From Methylophaga sulfidovorans (GTDB lineage Bacteria; Pseudomonadota; Gammaproteobacteria; Nitrosococcales; Methylophagaceae): a stretch of DNA of 64,000 nucleotides. Below the pieces are notes generated by a model. The model had not been told where the DNA came from and ran no database searches. It worked only from the letters and a program-made list of their open reading frames with translations. The stretch spans positions 22,212 through 86,211 of the forward strand of contig NZ_FOSH01000013.1 of the NCBI RefSeq assembly GCF_900114205.1. Reading direction: 5' to 3'. Both the position numbers and the translations under genes were made by a program. Positions 53,449-61,749 of this stretch are shown here, in pieces (within the stretch, counting starts at the first letter, position 1; the number at the start of each line of letters is the position of its first letter).

Positions 53449-54852
53449 TTAGTTGTCATAACCAAATAAATGTTGTTGTTTTATTTTCTCAGCAACTACT
53501 TCGGGGACCATAGACTCCCATCCTTGTTGCTTATCCATGATCATTTTTAATACATCAGGTGAGAAGATAGGTAAATAGGCCTCAGTAAACTCATCGAGTT
53601 GTTGCACGTGTTCACCATGCTTCAGATATTCATAGAGGTAGGATTGTTTAGCATCGACTTCAAGATTATCTACCTTATACAAAGTATTGGTCTGCGTATC
53701 CTTGTATGGATAGATATAGAGTTTGACATTGTGTTTGAACAGGCGCCCAAAGCCTTCAAGAATACCGCCTTGTAAATGGCTGTAATATTTATCATTAAAT
53801 AACTCGGCGAGACTGTGGGCTCCCATTGTTAAGCCGATACGGCGATCGGTATATCGGGAAAGGTAGGTCGCTAATCGATAATACTCTGGATAGTCGGAAA
53901 TCAAGACGGTGTGTCCAGTTGCCTCCAGCACATCAGCACGGCTGATAAAGTCCTCCAGATCAATACTGTCGTTTTCACCTTGCAGATTATGCATGGTGAT
54001 TTCCATGATAGAAATGGTGTCTTCGGGCAAGGCTTTATTATCTGCATCAAACTGTTTTCGTGCTGAGTTGAGCATATCAATATTCACGTGAGTGACAGGT
54101 CTAAAACGACCGCGTTCGACCAGCACATTTTTCTTACGCAGATGTTCAGATGGTTGCAGTACTTTACCGTCTGCAGAGAACATAGCTGCATCGCTTAAAC
54201 CAAGCTGTACCAGACGTAAACTGATGACGCGATTATCGACATGTAAAAAGGCGTCACCGTGCATATCGACCATATCCACTTCAATCCGATCAGTCGTCAG
54301 ATTATCCAGCAATGATTTCACTAATAGATCCGGGCTTTGATAATAGTGGAAAGCACCATAAACCAGATTGACGCCGATAATGCCGAGTGCTTCTTGCTGT
54401 AATGAGTTTTCATTATCCAGCATACGAACATGAATAATAATCTCGCTTGGTGCGGCGTGGGGCTCTGTTTGAAAACGCACTCCCAACCAGCCATGGCATT
54501 CATTGGTGCCGTGATAGTTACGGGCGGACACGGTATCGGCAAATGCAAAAAACGCCGTGGTATCACCGCGTTGTTCACTTAATCGTTCAATATTCAGCTT
54601 ATATTCGAGGTCAAGCATATCCTCAAGCCGTTCACGACAAACGTAGCGGGGGGCTTTACCGTAGATATCATCACTGACTTTCATGTCATAGGCTGAAATG
54701 CTTTTTGCAATGGTCCCAGCTGCACCACCCACTCTGAAAAAACAGCGGACAACTTCCTGTCCGGCGCCAATTTCTGCAAATGAGCCATAACGGTTATTAT
54801 CAAGATTCACTTCGAGTGCTTTTGCACCTGGGGATAGAATTTTGTGTTCCAT
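53449..54852 (-). CDS. Large conserved-looking protein of unknown function
   Basis: A 467-residue cytoplasmic protein starting MEHKILSPGAKALEVNLDNN. Segments such as YGSFAEIGAGQEVVRCFFRVGGA, GTNECHGWLGVRFQTEP, ALGIIGVNLVYGAFHYY, VDMVDMHGDAFLHVDNRVISLRLVQLGLSDAAMF and LTMGAHSLAELFNDKYYSHLQGGILEGFGRLF look well structured and enzyme-like, with several His/Asp clusters, but I cannot connect them to a family whose function I know. No signal peptide or membrane helix. It stands alone between two intergenic regions of about 120 bp (after the interrupted small gene) and 430 bp. Confidence 0.75.
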   Translation of the reverse strand: MEHKILSPGAKALEVNLDNNRYGSFAEIGAGQEVVRCFFRVGGAAGTIAKSISAYDMKVSDDIYGKAPRYVCRERLEDMLDLEYKLNIERLSEQRGDTTAFFAFADTVSARNYHGTNECHGWLGVRFQTEPHAAPSEIIIHVRMLDNENSLQQEALGIIGVNLVYGAFHYYQSPDLLVKSLLDNLTTDRIEVDMVDMHGDAFLHVDNRVISLRLVQLGLSDAAMFSADGKVLQPSEHLRKKNVLVERGRFRPVTHVNIDMLNSARKQFDADNKALPEDTISIMEITMHNLQGENDSIDLEDFISRADVLEATGHTVLISDYPEYYRLATYLSRYTDRRIGLTMGAHSLAELFNDKYYSHLQGGILEGFGRLFKHNVKLYIYPYKDTQTNTLYKVDNLEVDAKQSYLYEYLKHGEHVQQLDEFTEAYLPIFSPDVLKMIMDKQQGWESMVPEVVAEKIKQQHLFGYDN

Positions 54853-55089
54853 AACTGACCTTCGAGTGCGGGTGAGAATAAGACGATATCTATTGTGTCT
54901 ATGAACAAGCAGACTTATGGCGTAAATGACTTTGTTATCTGAAAGCCAAGGCCTAACCTAAGTAGATAAACATCATCACTTAAGCCATTTTTCACATAAT
55001 TAGTGAAAGTATTCAACCTTGATAAGTTTATGAAGACATTATTAATCGATGAATCTATTTCGATTAAGCATAGTTTGAATAAGTGAGAG

Positions 55090-55233
55090 TCAGTTTTGCA
55101 TTTCAGCGAGACGTTCTTCGACGGGTATTTGAGCCAGCACTCTGGCAGTAGTTGGATATAGCTTCCGGCTAAAATTCACTACAAAATTGAGACGTTTTAT
55201 TATGATGAACAAAACCAGCATCAGGCACAGCAT
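55090..55233 (-). CDS. Possible small single-helix membrane protein
   Basis: A 47-codon frame on the minus strand: MLCLMLVLFIIIKRLNFVVN followed by FSRKLYPTTARVLAQIPVEE and RLAEMQN. It would have an N-terminal membrane helix and an amphipathic, charged tail, which looks protein-like. The ribosome-binding site is poor, so support is weak. The remainder of the 54853-55283 gap (431 bp) shows no further gene. Confidence 0.3.
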   Translation of the reverse strand: MLCLMLVLFIIIKRLNFVVNFSRKLYPTTARVLAQIPVEERLAEMQN

Positions 55234-55283
55234 TTTTGTGTGTAAAATACCTAACAAGCTGAATTTGCCTTACTGTTTATCCG

Positions 55284-55646
55284 ATGATGCGAAATAAATC
55301 CATGAGTAATACATCCATCAAAATCCGACTTCATCATCATGACAATATTGCATTTGGGCCGGGTAAGGCTGATCTGCTTGATGCAATAAAAGAATATGGT
55401 TCTATATCTGCTGCTGGCCGCAGTATGGGAATGTCATATAAACGTGCCTGGGATTTGGTTCAGACCATGAACCAGAGTTTCAAACAGCCGCTTGTTACTA
55501 CATCGAAAGGTGGCAATCAAAAAGGCGGAGCAGTTGTGACTGACTTGGGCGAAACCGTCTTGCTTCAATACCGTGAAGCGCAAAAAATGGCTGATATAGC
55601 AACAGCTGAACAGCTAAAAATCCTGTCTAAGCTGCTTTCAAAATAA
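55284..55646 (+). CDS. ModE-type HTH regulator lacking the molybdate-binding domain
   Basis: A 120-residue protein (or 114 from the ATG at 55302) made only of the ModE N-terminal winged helix: IKIRLHHHDNIAFGPGKADLLDAIKEYGSISAAGRSMGMSYKRAWDLVQTMNQSF, then TSKGGNQKGGAVVTDLGETVLLQYREAQ. The MOP domains that bind molybdate in full-length ModE are absent. Two ModE-like dyads lie just downstream, in the promoter region of the next operon (TonB receptor, binding protein, di-heme protein), which it likely represses or activates. Start uncertain; no clear Shine-Dalgarno sequence. Confidence 0.88.
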   Translation: MMRNKSMSNTSIKIRLHHHDNIAFGPGKADLLDAIKEYGSISAAGRSMGMSYKRAWDLVQTMNQSFKQPLVTTSKGGNQKGGAVVTDLGETVLLQYREAQKMADIATAEQLKILSKLLSK

Positions 55647-55675
55647 GACTACTTCCTTAACGTTTGTTTTTATAT

Positions 55676-55703
55676 TCCGATATGTTTTGAGAAATATATC
55701 TGA
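55676..55703. promoter_or_regulatory. ModE-like box 1
   Basis: Contains CCGATATGTTTTG and AAATATATCTG, sharing CGATATGTTTTG with box 2. It is a degenerate version of the ModE dyad (ATCGNTATATA and TATATANCGAT with a 6-bp centre). Confidence 0.5.
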
Positions 55704-55780
55704 TATTATCTGCCATATTCCGGTAGGTGTTTCTATTTTGTGTTCAGCCAATCAGGCTGCAATAGCAAATTTTTATAGCT

Positions 55781-55808
55781 ATCGATATGTTTTGTTATAT
55801 ATATCGGA
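55781..55808. promoter_or_regulatory. ModE-like box 2, overlapping the ribosome-binding site region
   Basis: Left arm ATCGATATGTT and right arm TATATATCGGA, separated by six bases; each arm matches the ModE consensus arm at 8 of 10 defined positions by my count. It ends six bases before the receptor ATG and overlaps its GGAG, so bound regulator would block expression. Confidence 0.65.
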
Positions 55809-55814
55809 GAAAGA

Positions 55815-57818
55815 ATGAAAAAGTGGTTCCCAATATCAGCATCTAGTTTGTTAACGTTGCTAACTGTTAACTCGGCACTGGCGGAAAGCTTTGAGCTTGG
55901 CAAAATCGAGATCGTGTCAGAATCACCATTGCCAGGTATTGCTGATGCAACTGTAGATGCAAAGGCGATGCGTGAAGAAAACCGAGAAACAGTTGATGAA
56001 GCCTTGGATCGTTTGCCTGGCATCACAGTGTCACAAAATGGTGGCAGAAATGAGGCTATGGTCAATGTAAGAGGGTTTGATTTACGTCAGGTGCCTGTAT
56101 TAGTGGACGGTATACCTGTCTATGTCCCTTATGATGGTTATGTCGATTTAGCTCGCTCTACGACATTCGATTTATCTGAAATCAATGTGTCCAAAAGTTT
56201 TAGTTCACCGTTACTGGGGGCTAATACATTAGGAGGGGCTATTAACCTTGTTAGTCGTCGTCCAGTTGAACAACTTGAAGGGGAAGTAGGGGCAGGATAT
56301 AACACTGGTGATCACACCAATAGTGAAGGTAAGCGTAGTTGGATTAATATTGGTAGCAACCAAGGTGTTTGGTATGGGCAATTAAGTGCCAGTTATTTGC
56401 AGCAAGACAGTTTTTCAGTATCCGATGATTTTGACGGGGCTGAAAATAACTCAGGCCAAGGTTCAGGTGTTCGTGATAACGCTTACCGTAAAGATAGCAA
56501 GGTAAACATTAAGCTCGGATTAACGCCAAATGACACGGATGAGTATGCTGTTGGTTATATCAATCAGGATGGCGAAAAAGGCACACCACCATCGACGATA
56601 AGTTCGAAACCACGTTATTGGCAATGGCCATATTGGGATAAAGACAGTATCTATTTCTTAAGCACTACATCGTTGTCCGATAGCAGTTATATCAAAACAC
56701 GTTTATATCGCGATACCTTTAAAAACCAGCTTTCCAGTTATGATGATAATAGCTATAGCAGTCAAACTAGGCGCTCTGCTTTCAATAGCATTTATGATGA
56801 CACAACTTATGGCGGCAGCATTGAATATGGAAAAACATTGGGACGTCATCAAGTAAAGCTGGCTGCCCATTACAAACTTGATGAGCACAAAGAGCATGAT
56901 AAAGGTGAACCTGAAGCAAAGTTTCGGGATAGAACAATGTCGTACGGCATTGAAGACACCATCAAAATGACTGACAAACTAAATCTGGTCCTTGGTGCGA
57001 GTTATGACACCCGGAAAATTATTGAAGCCTACAAATATGATAGTGACTTAAGTGGATTTGAATATTTCAGTCATGATAAAAATCAGGCGTTCAACCCACA
57101 GATTGGTTTGTTTGCGAAACTGGATGAGAAAAATGATGCTCGGGTGACACTGTCTCAGAAATCCCGTTTTGCCACAATTAAAGATCGCTACAGTGGTAGC
57201 TTTGGTTCACGCTTGCCAAATCCTGATTTAAAGCCAGAGCGTGCCACAACGATGGAGTTAGGCTGGAATCATAAACTGGATGATTTTGGTCGCATTCAAT
57301 CGACAGTTTTTTATAGCCATATTAAAGATTTAATTCAGTCTGCAGCACTGACTGCTGCCGAGTTAGCTGCTCATCCAGATCTTGATTCTGATGCCACACA
57401 AAATCGTAATATTGGCGAAGTGGATGCAAAAGGGCTCGAAATAGCTGCGGACTTTTGGTTTAGCCAGTGGGAATTTGGTGGTAATTACAGTTATTTAGAC
57501 CGTAATAACAGAAGTTCAAATGCCCGTTTACTGGATACGCCACGTCATAAACTGTTTATCTATGCCAACTGGACAATATCGCAAGCTTTAAGTCTTGGTG
57601 TCACCACGCAGTATGAAAGTGAACGCTACAACGCCACAGATGCCTCACGTCAATCAGCGGGCTTCACTGTCTCTGGATTAAGAGCGACATATAAGACGTC
57701 ATCTGGAATAACAACAAGACTGGGCGTGGAAAATATCTTTGATAAATATTACAGCTATGATGAAGGTTTCCCAGAGTCGGGCAGAACGTATTACGCCAAT
57801 ATGAGCTATCAGTTCTAA
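55815..57818 (+). CDS. TonB-dependent outer-membrane receptor
   Basis: A 667-residue receptor: signal peptide (MKKWFPISASSLLTLLTVNSALA-ES), TonB box region (ELGKIEIVSESP), plug domain (VDEALDRLPGITVSQNGGRNEAMVNVRGFDLRQVPVLVDGIPVYVPYDG, ending NTLGGAINLVSRRP) and a beta-barrel ending NMSYQF, with terminal Phe. Plug motifs are intact, and length is typical. It is the first gene of an operon with a periplasmic binding protein (1-bp overlap) and a di-heme protein. The regulator gene and ModE-like boxes upstream suggest the ligand is molybdate-, tungstate- or metallophore-related, but ligand identity cannot be read from the barrel. Confidence 0.95.
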   Translation: MKKWFPISASSLLTLLTVNSALAESFELGKIEIVSESPLPGIADATVDAKAMREENRETVDEALDRLPGITVSQNGGRNEAMVNVRGFDLRQVPVLVDGIPVYVPYDGYVDLARSTTFDLSEINVSKSFSSPLLGANTLGGAINLVSRRPVEQLEGEVGAGYNTGDHTNSEGKRSWINIGSNQGVWYGQLSASYLQQDSFSVSDDFDGAENNSGQGSGVRDNAYRKDSKVNIKLGLTPNDTDEYAVGYINQDGEKGTPPSTISSKPRYWQWPYWDKDSIYFLSTTSLSDSSYIKTRLYRDTFKNQLSSYDDNSYSSQTRRSAFNSIYDDTTYGGSIEYGKTLGRHQVKLAAHYKLDEHKEHDKGEPEAKFRDRTMSYGIEDTIKMTDKLNLVLGASYDTRKIIEAYKYDSDLSGFEYFSHDKNQAFNPQIGLFAKLDEKNDARVTLSQKSRFATIKDRYSGSFGSRLPNPDLKPERATTMELGWNHKLDDFGRIQSTVFYSHIKDLIQSAALTAAELAAHPDLDSDATQNRNIGEVDAKGLEIAADFWFSQWEFGGNYSYLDRNNRSSNARLLDTPRHKLFIYANWTISQALSLGVTTQYESERYNATDASRQSAGFTVSGLRATYKTSSGITTRLGVENIFDKYYSYDEGFPESGRTYYANMSYQF

Positions 57819-59116
57819 TGGGTGTGAAAATGTTGAGAAAATTATACGTTTTAATAGGCTTATGCTTGCCAGCTAGTCATGTCGACGCTGACATATTGAA
57901 TATCATGACCAGTTATCCTCAGCCAGTGGTATCAGCATTTCAGCAAGCTTTTGAAGAGACTTATCCTGATGTTGAGTTAACTTTTTTCTGGCGTCGACCT
58001 GATGATGCCTTGAATACATTACTGCAAAATAATGCAGAGGATGTTGATGTGATTTGGATGCCATCTGTCACCACATTCAAATCACTGGCTGACCATCAAT
58101 TATTACAAGCAATCAATATCGACCTCACCGGTTTACCGCAAGCCATTGGTCATATGCCAATTTCAGATCCTCATCATCGATATCTAGCCTTTGAGATTGC
58201 AGGTTATGGAATATTTATTGATAAACAATCACTAGAAAAGGAAAAACGCTCAATACCACAAACATGGACTGATTTAACTGCTCCAGCATGGCAAGGGGAA
58301 ATAGCTTTACCTGTGCCGTCAAAAGTGGGGTTTGCTCCTATGCTGATTGATCAGTTAATTCAAGCTGAAGGTTGGGAAAAGGGCTGGATTACTTGGCAGA
58401 AAATAGCCGCTAATAGCAAACTTATCAGCCAAAACGCACCTTTTATGACCGAGCGTGTGCAAACCGGTGAAGTCAGAGCGGTGCTTGTGATGGATTTTTT
58501 TGCGTTTACTTCCATGCAGCAAACAGGGAATTACCAATTTATATATCCCAAACAGACAGCATTTAACCCAGCTCATATCGGCATCACGATAAATAGTAAA
58601 CATACTGAACTTGCAGCTAAGTTCGTTGAATTTATGTTATCTGAGCAGGGCCAAGCTGTTTTGTTGGCACCGGATGTCAAACGTTTACCTGTGCGTGAAG
58701 CCTTATATGATGCTAATCATATGATGGTGAATCCATTCAAGCAGATCTCAACACAAGCTTATGATTACCAACTTGGTAGTGCTCGTCGTGGATATATCAG
58801 CATGATTTTTGATGCTGCTATCAGCGATATTCATCCATTTTTGGTGAAAGCCTGGACGTTAGTGAACGACCTGAAACAACAAAAGTTGAATGATGCTGCT
58901 GCCAAGCAATTGGTGTTAATTCAACAACAGCTTGAGTTATGGCCGATTACGCAAGCAGATAATACGTCCGAAATGGTAAAAGCATGTGAAACAAGCCAGC
59001 AAAATACTCTGTGCATGCAAGAGCATCATCGTATTCGTGTGCTATTAGAGACTCAATATCAGCAAGCAATCCAACAGCTTGAAACATTACGTTTTGAAAG
59101 TGAAACTCACTCGTGA
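57818..59116 (+). CDS. Periplasmic ABC-type solute-binding protein
   Basis: A 432-residue exported protein (signal peptide about residues 5-24, ending DA-DI). The fold is that of the class-II extracellular binding proteins (COG1840, AfuA/PotD-like): LNIMTSYPQPVVSAFQQAFEETYPDVELTFFWRRPDDAL, DVDVIWMPSVTTFKSLADHQLLQ, GYGIFIDKQ, TWTDLTAPAWQGEIALP and TELAAKFVEFMLSEQGQAVLL. It is longer than usual: a C-terminal helical extension of about 100 residues has two cysteines. No ABC permease or ATPase gene is adjacent. It overlaps the receptor stop by one base and the di-heme gene by 4 bp. Confidence 0.88.
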   Translation: MGVKMLRKLYVLIGLCLPASHVDADILNIMTSYPQPVVSAFQQAFEETYPDVELTFFWRRPDDALNTLLQNNAEDVDVIWMPSVTTFKSLADHQLLQAINIDLTGLPQAIGHMPISDPHHRYLAFEIAGYGIFIDKQSLEKEKRSIPQTWTDLTAPAWQGEIALPVPSKVGFAPMLIDQLIQAEGWEKGWITWQKIAANSKLISQNAPFMTERVQTGEVRAVLVMDFFAFTSMQQTGNYQFIYPKQTAFNPAHIGITINSKHTELAAKFVEFMLSEQGQAVLLAPDVKRLPVREALYDANHMMVNPFKQISTQAYDYQLGSARRGYISMIFDAAISDIHPFLVKAWTLVNDLKQQKLNDAAAKQLVLIQQQLELWPITQADNTSEMVKACETSQQNTLCMQEHHRIRVLLETQYQQAIQQLETLRFESETHS

Positions 59117-60453
59117 TTAGAGTTTTGGTGATGCTGATTTTGTTGATGCCACAGTCAACATCTTGGGCTGATGACAGTCCATATACAGAAAATCGTCACC
59201 GTTTGGCTTTAAAGCAATCGATGAAGACAATGACGGCTGACCAATTTGCTGAATTTAGCCAGGGAAGACGTTTATTTGAACAAATGTGGGTGATTGCGCC
59301 GTCATTAGATGATGATATTGATGGCTTAGGTCCACTATATAACAGTATCTCTTGTTTACAATGCCATCCAGCAAATGGCCGTGGTCATGCCCCAGATAAA
59401 CCCGAGCAAAAACTGGATGCGATGTTAGTGCGCTTGAGTCAGCTGGATAAGAAAGGGAATATCATCACACCACATCCCGTCTATGGAGAACAATTACAGG
59501 ATAAGGCCGTACCAAGTGTCAAAGCTGAAGGACATGTGAGTATGGCATATCGCTATTTTAATGTGACTCTGAAAGATGGTACGGCAGTGCCTATGCGTGA
59601 ACCCAAGGTGATGTTATCTCAAGCTGCATATACTGATTTTTCTGATGTACTGACCTCTGCACGAATTGGCCCAGCGTTGATTGGGATGGGGTTTATTAAT
59701 GCGATACCTGCCGAGCAAATTATTGCTAATGCTGATCCTGATGATCTTAATGGCGATGGTATCTCGGGACGAGTTAACTGGATTAAAGACTCTATGACAG
59801 GGCTAACTCATATTGGCCGGTTTGGTTATAAAGCCAATGTGGCGTCTTTGAAAGCACAAGTTGTTAATGCTTTTCATGGTGATTTAGGCATAACGTCTTC
59901 TATTCATCCAAAAGAAAACTGTACTTTAGTTCAGAGTGACTGTTTGAAAGCCCTGAGTGGAGGAGAACCAGAACTCAGAGAAGCACAGCTCAATGCCGTC
60001 ACTGTTTATATGCAATTACTGGCAATCCCCAAGCCTTTGTCCATTGATAATGAGCAATTATTGCTTGGTCAACAGATGTTTAATAAATCAAATTGTCTGG
60101 CTTGCCACCATGCCAAATTTACTACCAGCAAAGAGACAAAACCTCAGCAGCTAGCTTCAACGACTATCAGTCCTTATAGTGATTTTTTATTGCATGATAT
60201 GGGCGAGGGACTCGCTGATGGTAGGCCGGACCAAGGTGCCACAGGCAGAGAATGGCGTACAACGCCACTATGGGCAATAGGGCTATCAAAGATAGTGAAT
60301 AGTCATGCGAACTATCTACATGATGGCCGAGCCAGAACGTTGCTTGAAGCCATTTTATGGCATGGTGGTGAAGCACAAGCCAGTCAGCAGGCGGTAATAA
60401 ACATGTCTTCAGAACAACGGGAAGCCTTACTGAATTATCTTCAGCGCTTGTAA
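59113..60453 (+). CDS. Di-heme c-type oxidoreductase (DUF1111 family)
   Basis: A 446-residue exported protein starting at a GTG that overlaps the previous gene (GTGA). Signal peptide to about residue 19. Two c-type heme sites: SISCLQCHPANGRGHAP (Cys81, Cys84, His85) and SNCLACHHAKF (Cys328, Cys331, His332). Other family blocks are ARIGPALIGMGFINAIPAEQI, DLNGDGISGRVNWI, GRFGYKANVASLKAQVVNAFHGDLGIT and the C-terminal RTTPLWAIGLSKIVNSHANYLHDGRARTLLEAILWHGGEA. This is the di-heme thiol-oxidoreductase-type family often linked to iron-uptake clusters. It completes an operon with a TonB receptor and a binding protein; a periplasmic redox step on the imported compound is inferred. Confidence 0.92.
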   Translation: MIRVLVMLILLMPQSTSWADDSPYTENRHRLALKQSMKTMTADQFAEFSQGRRLFEQMWVIAPSLDDDIDGLGPLYNSISCLQCHPANGRGHAPDKPEQKLDAMLVRLSQLDKKGNIITPHPVYGEQLQDKAVPSVKAEGHVSMAYRYFNVTLKDGTAVPMREPKVMLSQAAYTDFSDVLTSARIGPALIGMGFINAIPAEQIIANADPDDLNGDGISGRVNWIKDSMTGLTHIGRFGYKANVASLKAQVVNAFHGDLGITSSIHPKENCTLVQSDCLKALSGGEPELREAQLNAVTVYMQLLAIPKPLSIDNEQLLLGQQMFNKSNCLACHHAKFTTSKETKPQQLASTTISPYSDFLLHDMGEGLADGRPDQGATGREWRTTPLWAIGLSKIVNSHANYLHDGRARTLLEAILWHGGEAQASQQAVINMSSEQREALLNYLQRL

Positions 60454-60525
60454 TCTGAAAATCTTAATATTAGTTTAACGCGTCCTGTGTTACATTGCGC
60501 GCCTTTGCAATAAGCCATCAAGCAC

Positions 60526-61710
60526 ATGACCTCTACAGATACATCATCACCTTCTTATTCATTGCCTTGGGTGATTTTTGCCCTCGCGGTTGGTGGCTTT
60601 TGTATTGGCACCACGGAATTTGTGGCGATGGGACTGATTCAGGAAATCGCTGCTGATCTTAAGGTGTCGATTCCGTCTGCCGGGCATTTCATTACGGCTT
60701 ATGCTTTAGGGGTGACTGTCGGTGCACCAGCCTTGGCTATTCTGGGCGCTAAGTTACCTCGTAAAACCTTATTGCTGGGTTTGATGGTGTTTTATGGTCT
60801 GGCTAATGCGATGACGGCATTTGCCGATAGTCCGATAACCATGTTGCTCAGTCGCTTTATTGCTGGCTTACCTCATGGGGCCTATTTTGGTATTGCGTCA
60901 TTGGTTGCGGCTGATTTAGCGGGGCAACATCGCCGGGCAACAGCGATTGCTCAAGTAATGATGGGCTTAACCATAGCCAATGTAATCGGCGTACCGTTTG
61001 CTACCTGGCTGGGGCAGTCTTTCGGCTGGCGAACTGGCTTTGAGTTTTCAGCGATGATTGCACTGGCGACCATTCTAGCCATCAGCTTTTTTGTACCGCG
61101 TATTGATGCACATCCATCTGCCAGTTTTCGCAGTGAGCTGGCGGGGTTTAAAAACATCAATATGTGGCTGACATTAGCTATAGGTGCAATTGGTTTTGGT
61201 GGTATGTTTTCTGTTTACAGTTATGCATCACCCATTCTGACGGAATATACCGGTGCCAGTATAAAAGTCGTGCCTATCGCCCTAGCAGTATTTGGTACAG
61301 GCATGGTCATTGGTGGGCTTGTGGCAGGCTGGTTGGCTGATAAACATTTGAATAAAACGATTGTTGCCGTTTTAGTCAGCTCATCGATTGCATTCATTAT
61401 TGCTGGTCTCAGTATGACGCAGCTTTATTCAGCGATAGCGGCCATGTTCCTAATCGGTTTTACCGTAACAGGCTTAGCAGGTGTATTACAGATTCGGCTA
61501 ATTGATGTGGCCGGTGAGTCACAAGCCTTAGCCGCATCACTTAACCATTCGGCATTTAATGTTGCTAATGCTTTAGGCGCCTTTTTAGGTGGCTTTGTAC
61601 TTAGTCAGCAAATGGGCTGGATTGCGCCAGTTTGGGTGGGTTTATTGTTAAGTTTATCCGGCCTTGTGGTGTTTAAAGTAGCGCTTAGCGTTGAAGCCCG
61701 AACAATTTAA
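60526..61710 (+). CDS. MFS exporter (DHA1/AraJ-like)
   Basis: A 394-residue major-facilitator transporter with 12 predicted helices. The N-terminal region FALAVGGFCIGTTEFVAMGLIQEIAADLKVSIPSAGHFITAYALGVTVGAP is the family signature of DHA1 sugar/arabinose or drug efflux proteins (AraJ, YdhP). The A-motif-like loop LGAKLPRKTLLLGL and PHGAYFGIASLVAADL are present. Monocistronic, with a promoter-like spacer of 72 bp after the di-heme gene. Substrate unknown. Confidence 0.93.
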   Translation: MTSTDTSSPSYSLPWVIFALAVGGFCIGTTEFVAMGLIQEIAADLKVSIPSAGHFITAYALGVTVGAPALAILGAKLPRKTLLLGLMVFYGLANAMTAFADSPITMLLSRFIAGLPHGAYFGIASLVAADLAGQHRRATAIAQVMMGLTIANVIGVPFATWLGQSFGWRTGFEFSAMIALATILAISFFVPRIDAHPSASFRSELAGFKNINMWLTLAIGAIGFGGMFSVYSYASPILTEYTGASIKVVPIALAVFGTGMVIGGLVAGWLADKHLNKTIVAVLVSSSIAFIIAGLSMTQLYSAIAAMFLIGFTVTGLAGVLQIRLIDVAGESQALAASLNHSAFNVANALGAFLGGFVLSQQMGWIAPVWVGLLLSLSGLVVFKVALSVEARTI

Positions 61711-61749
61711 TAAATGCAGCTATTGTTAAACAGGGTTTATCAGATAGTG

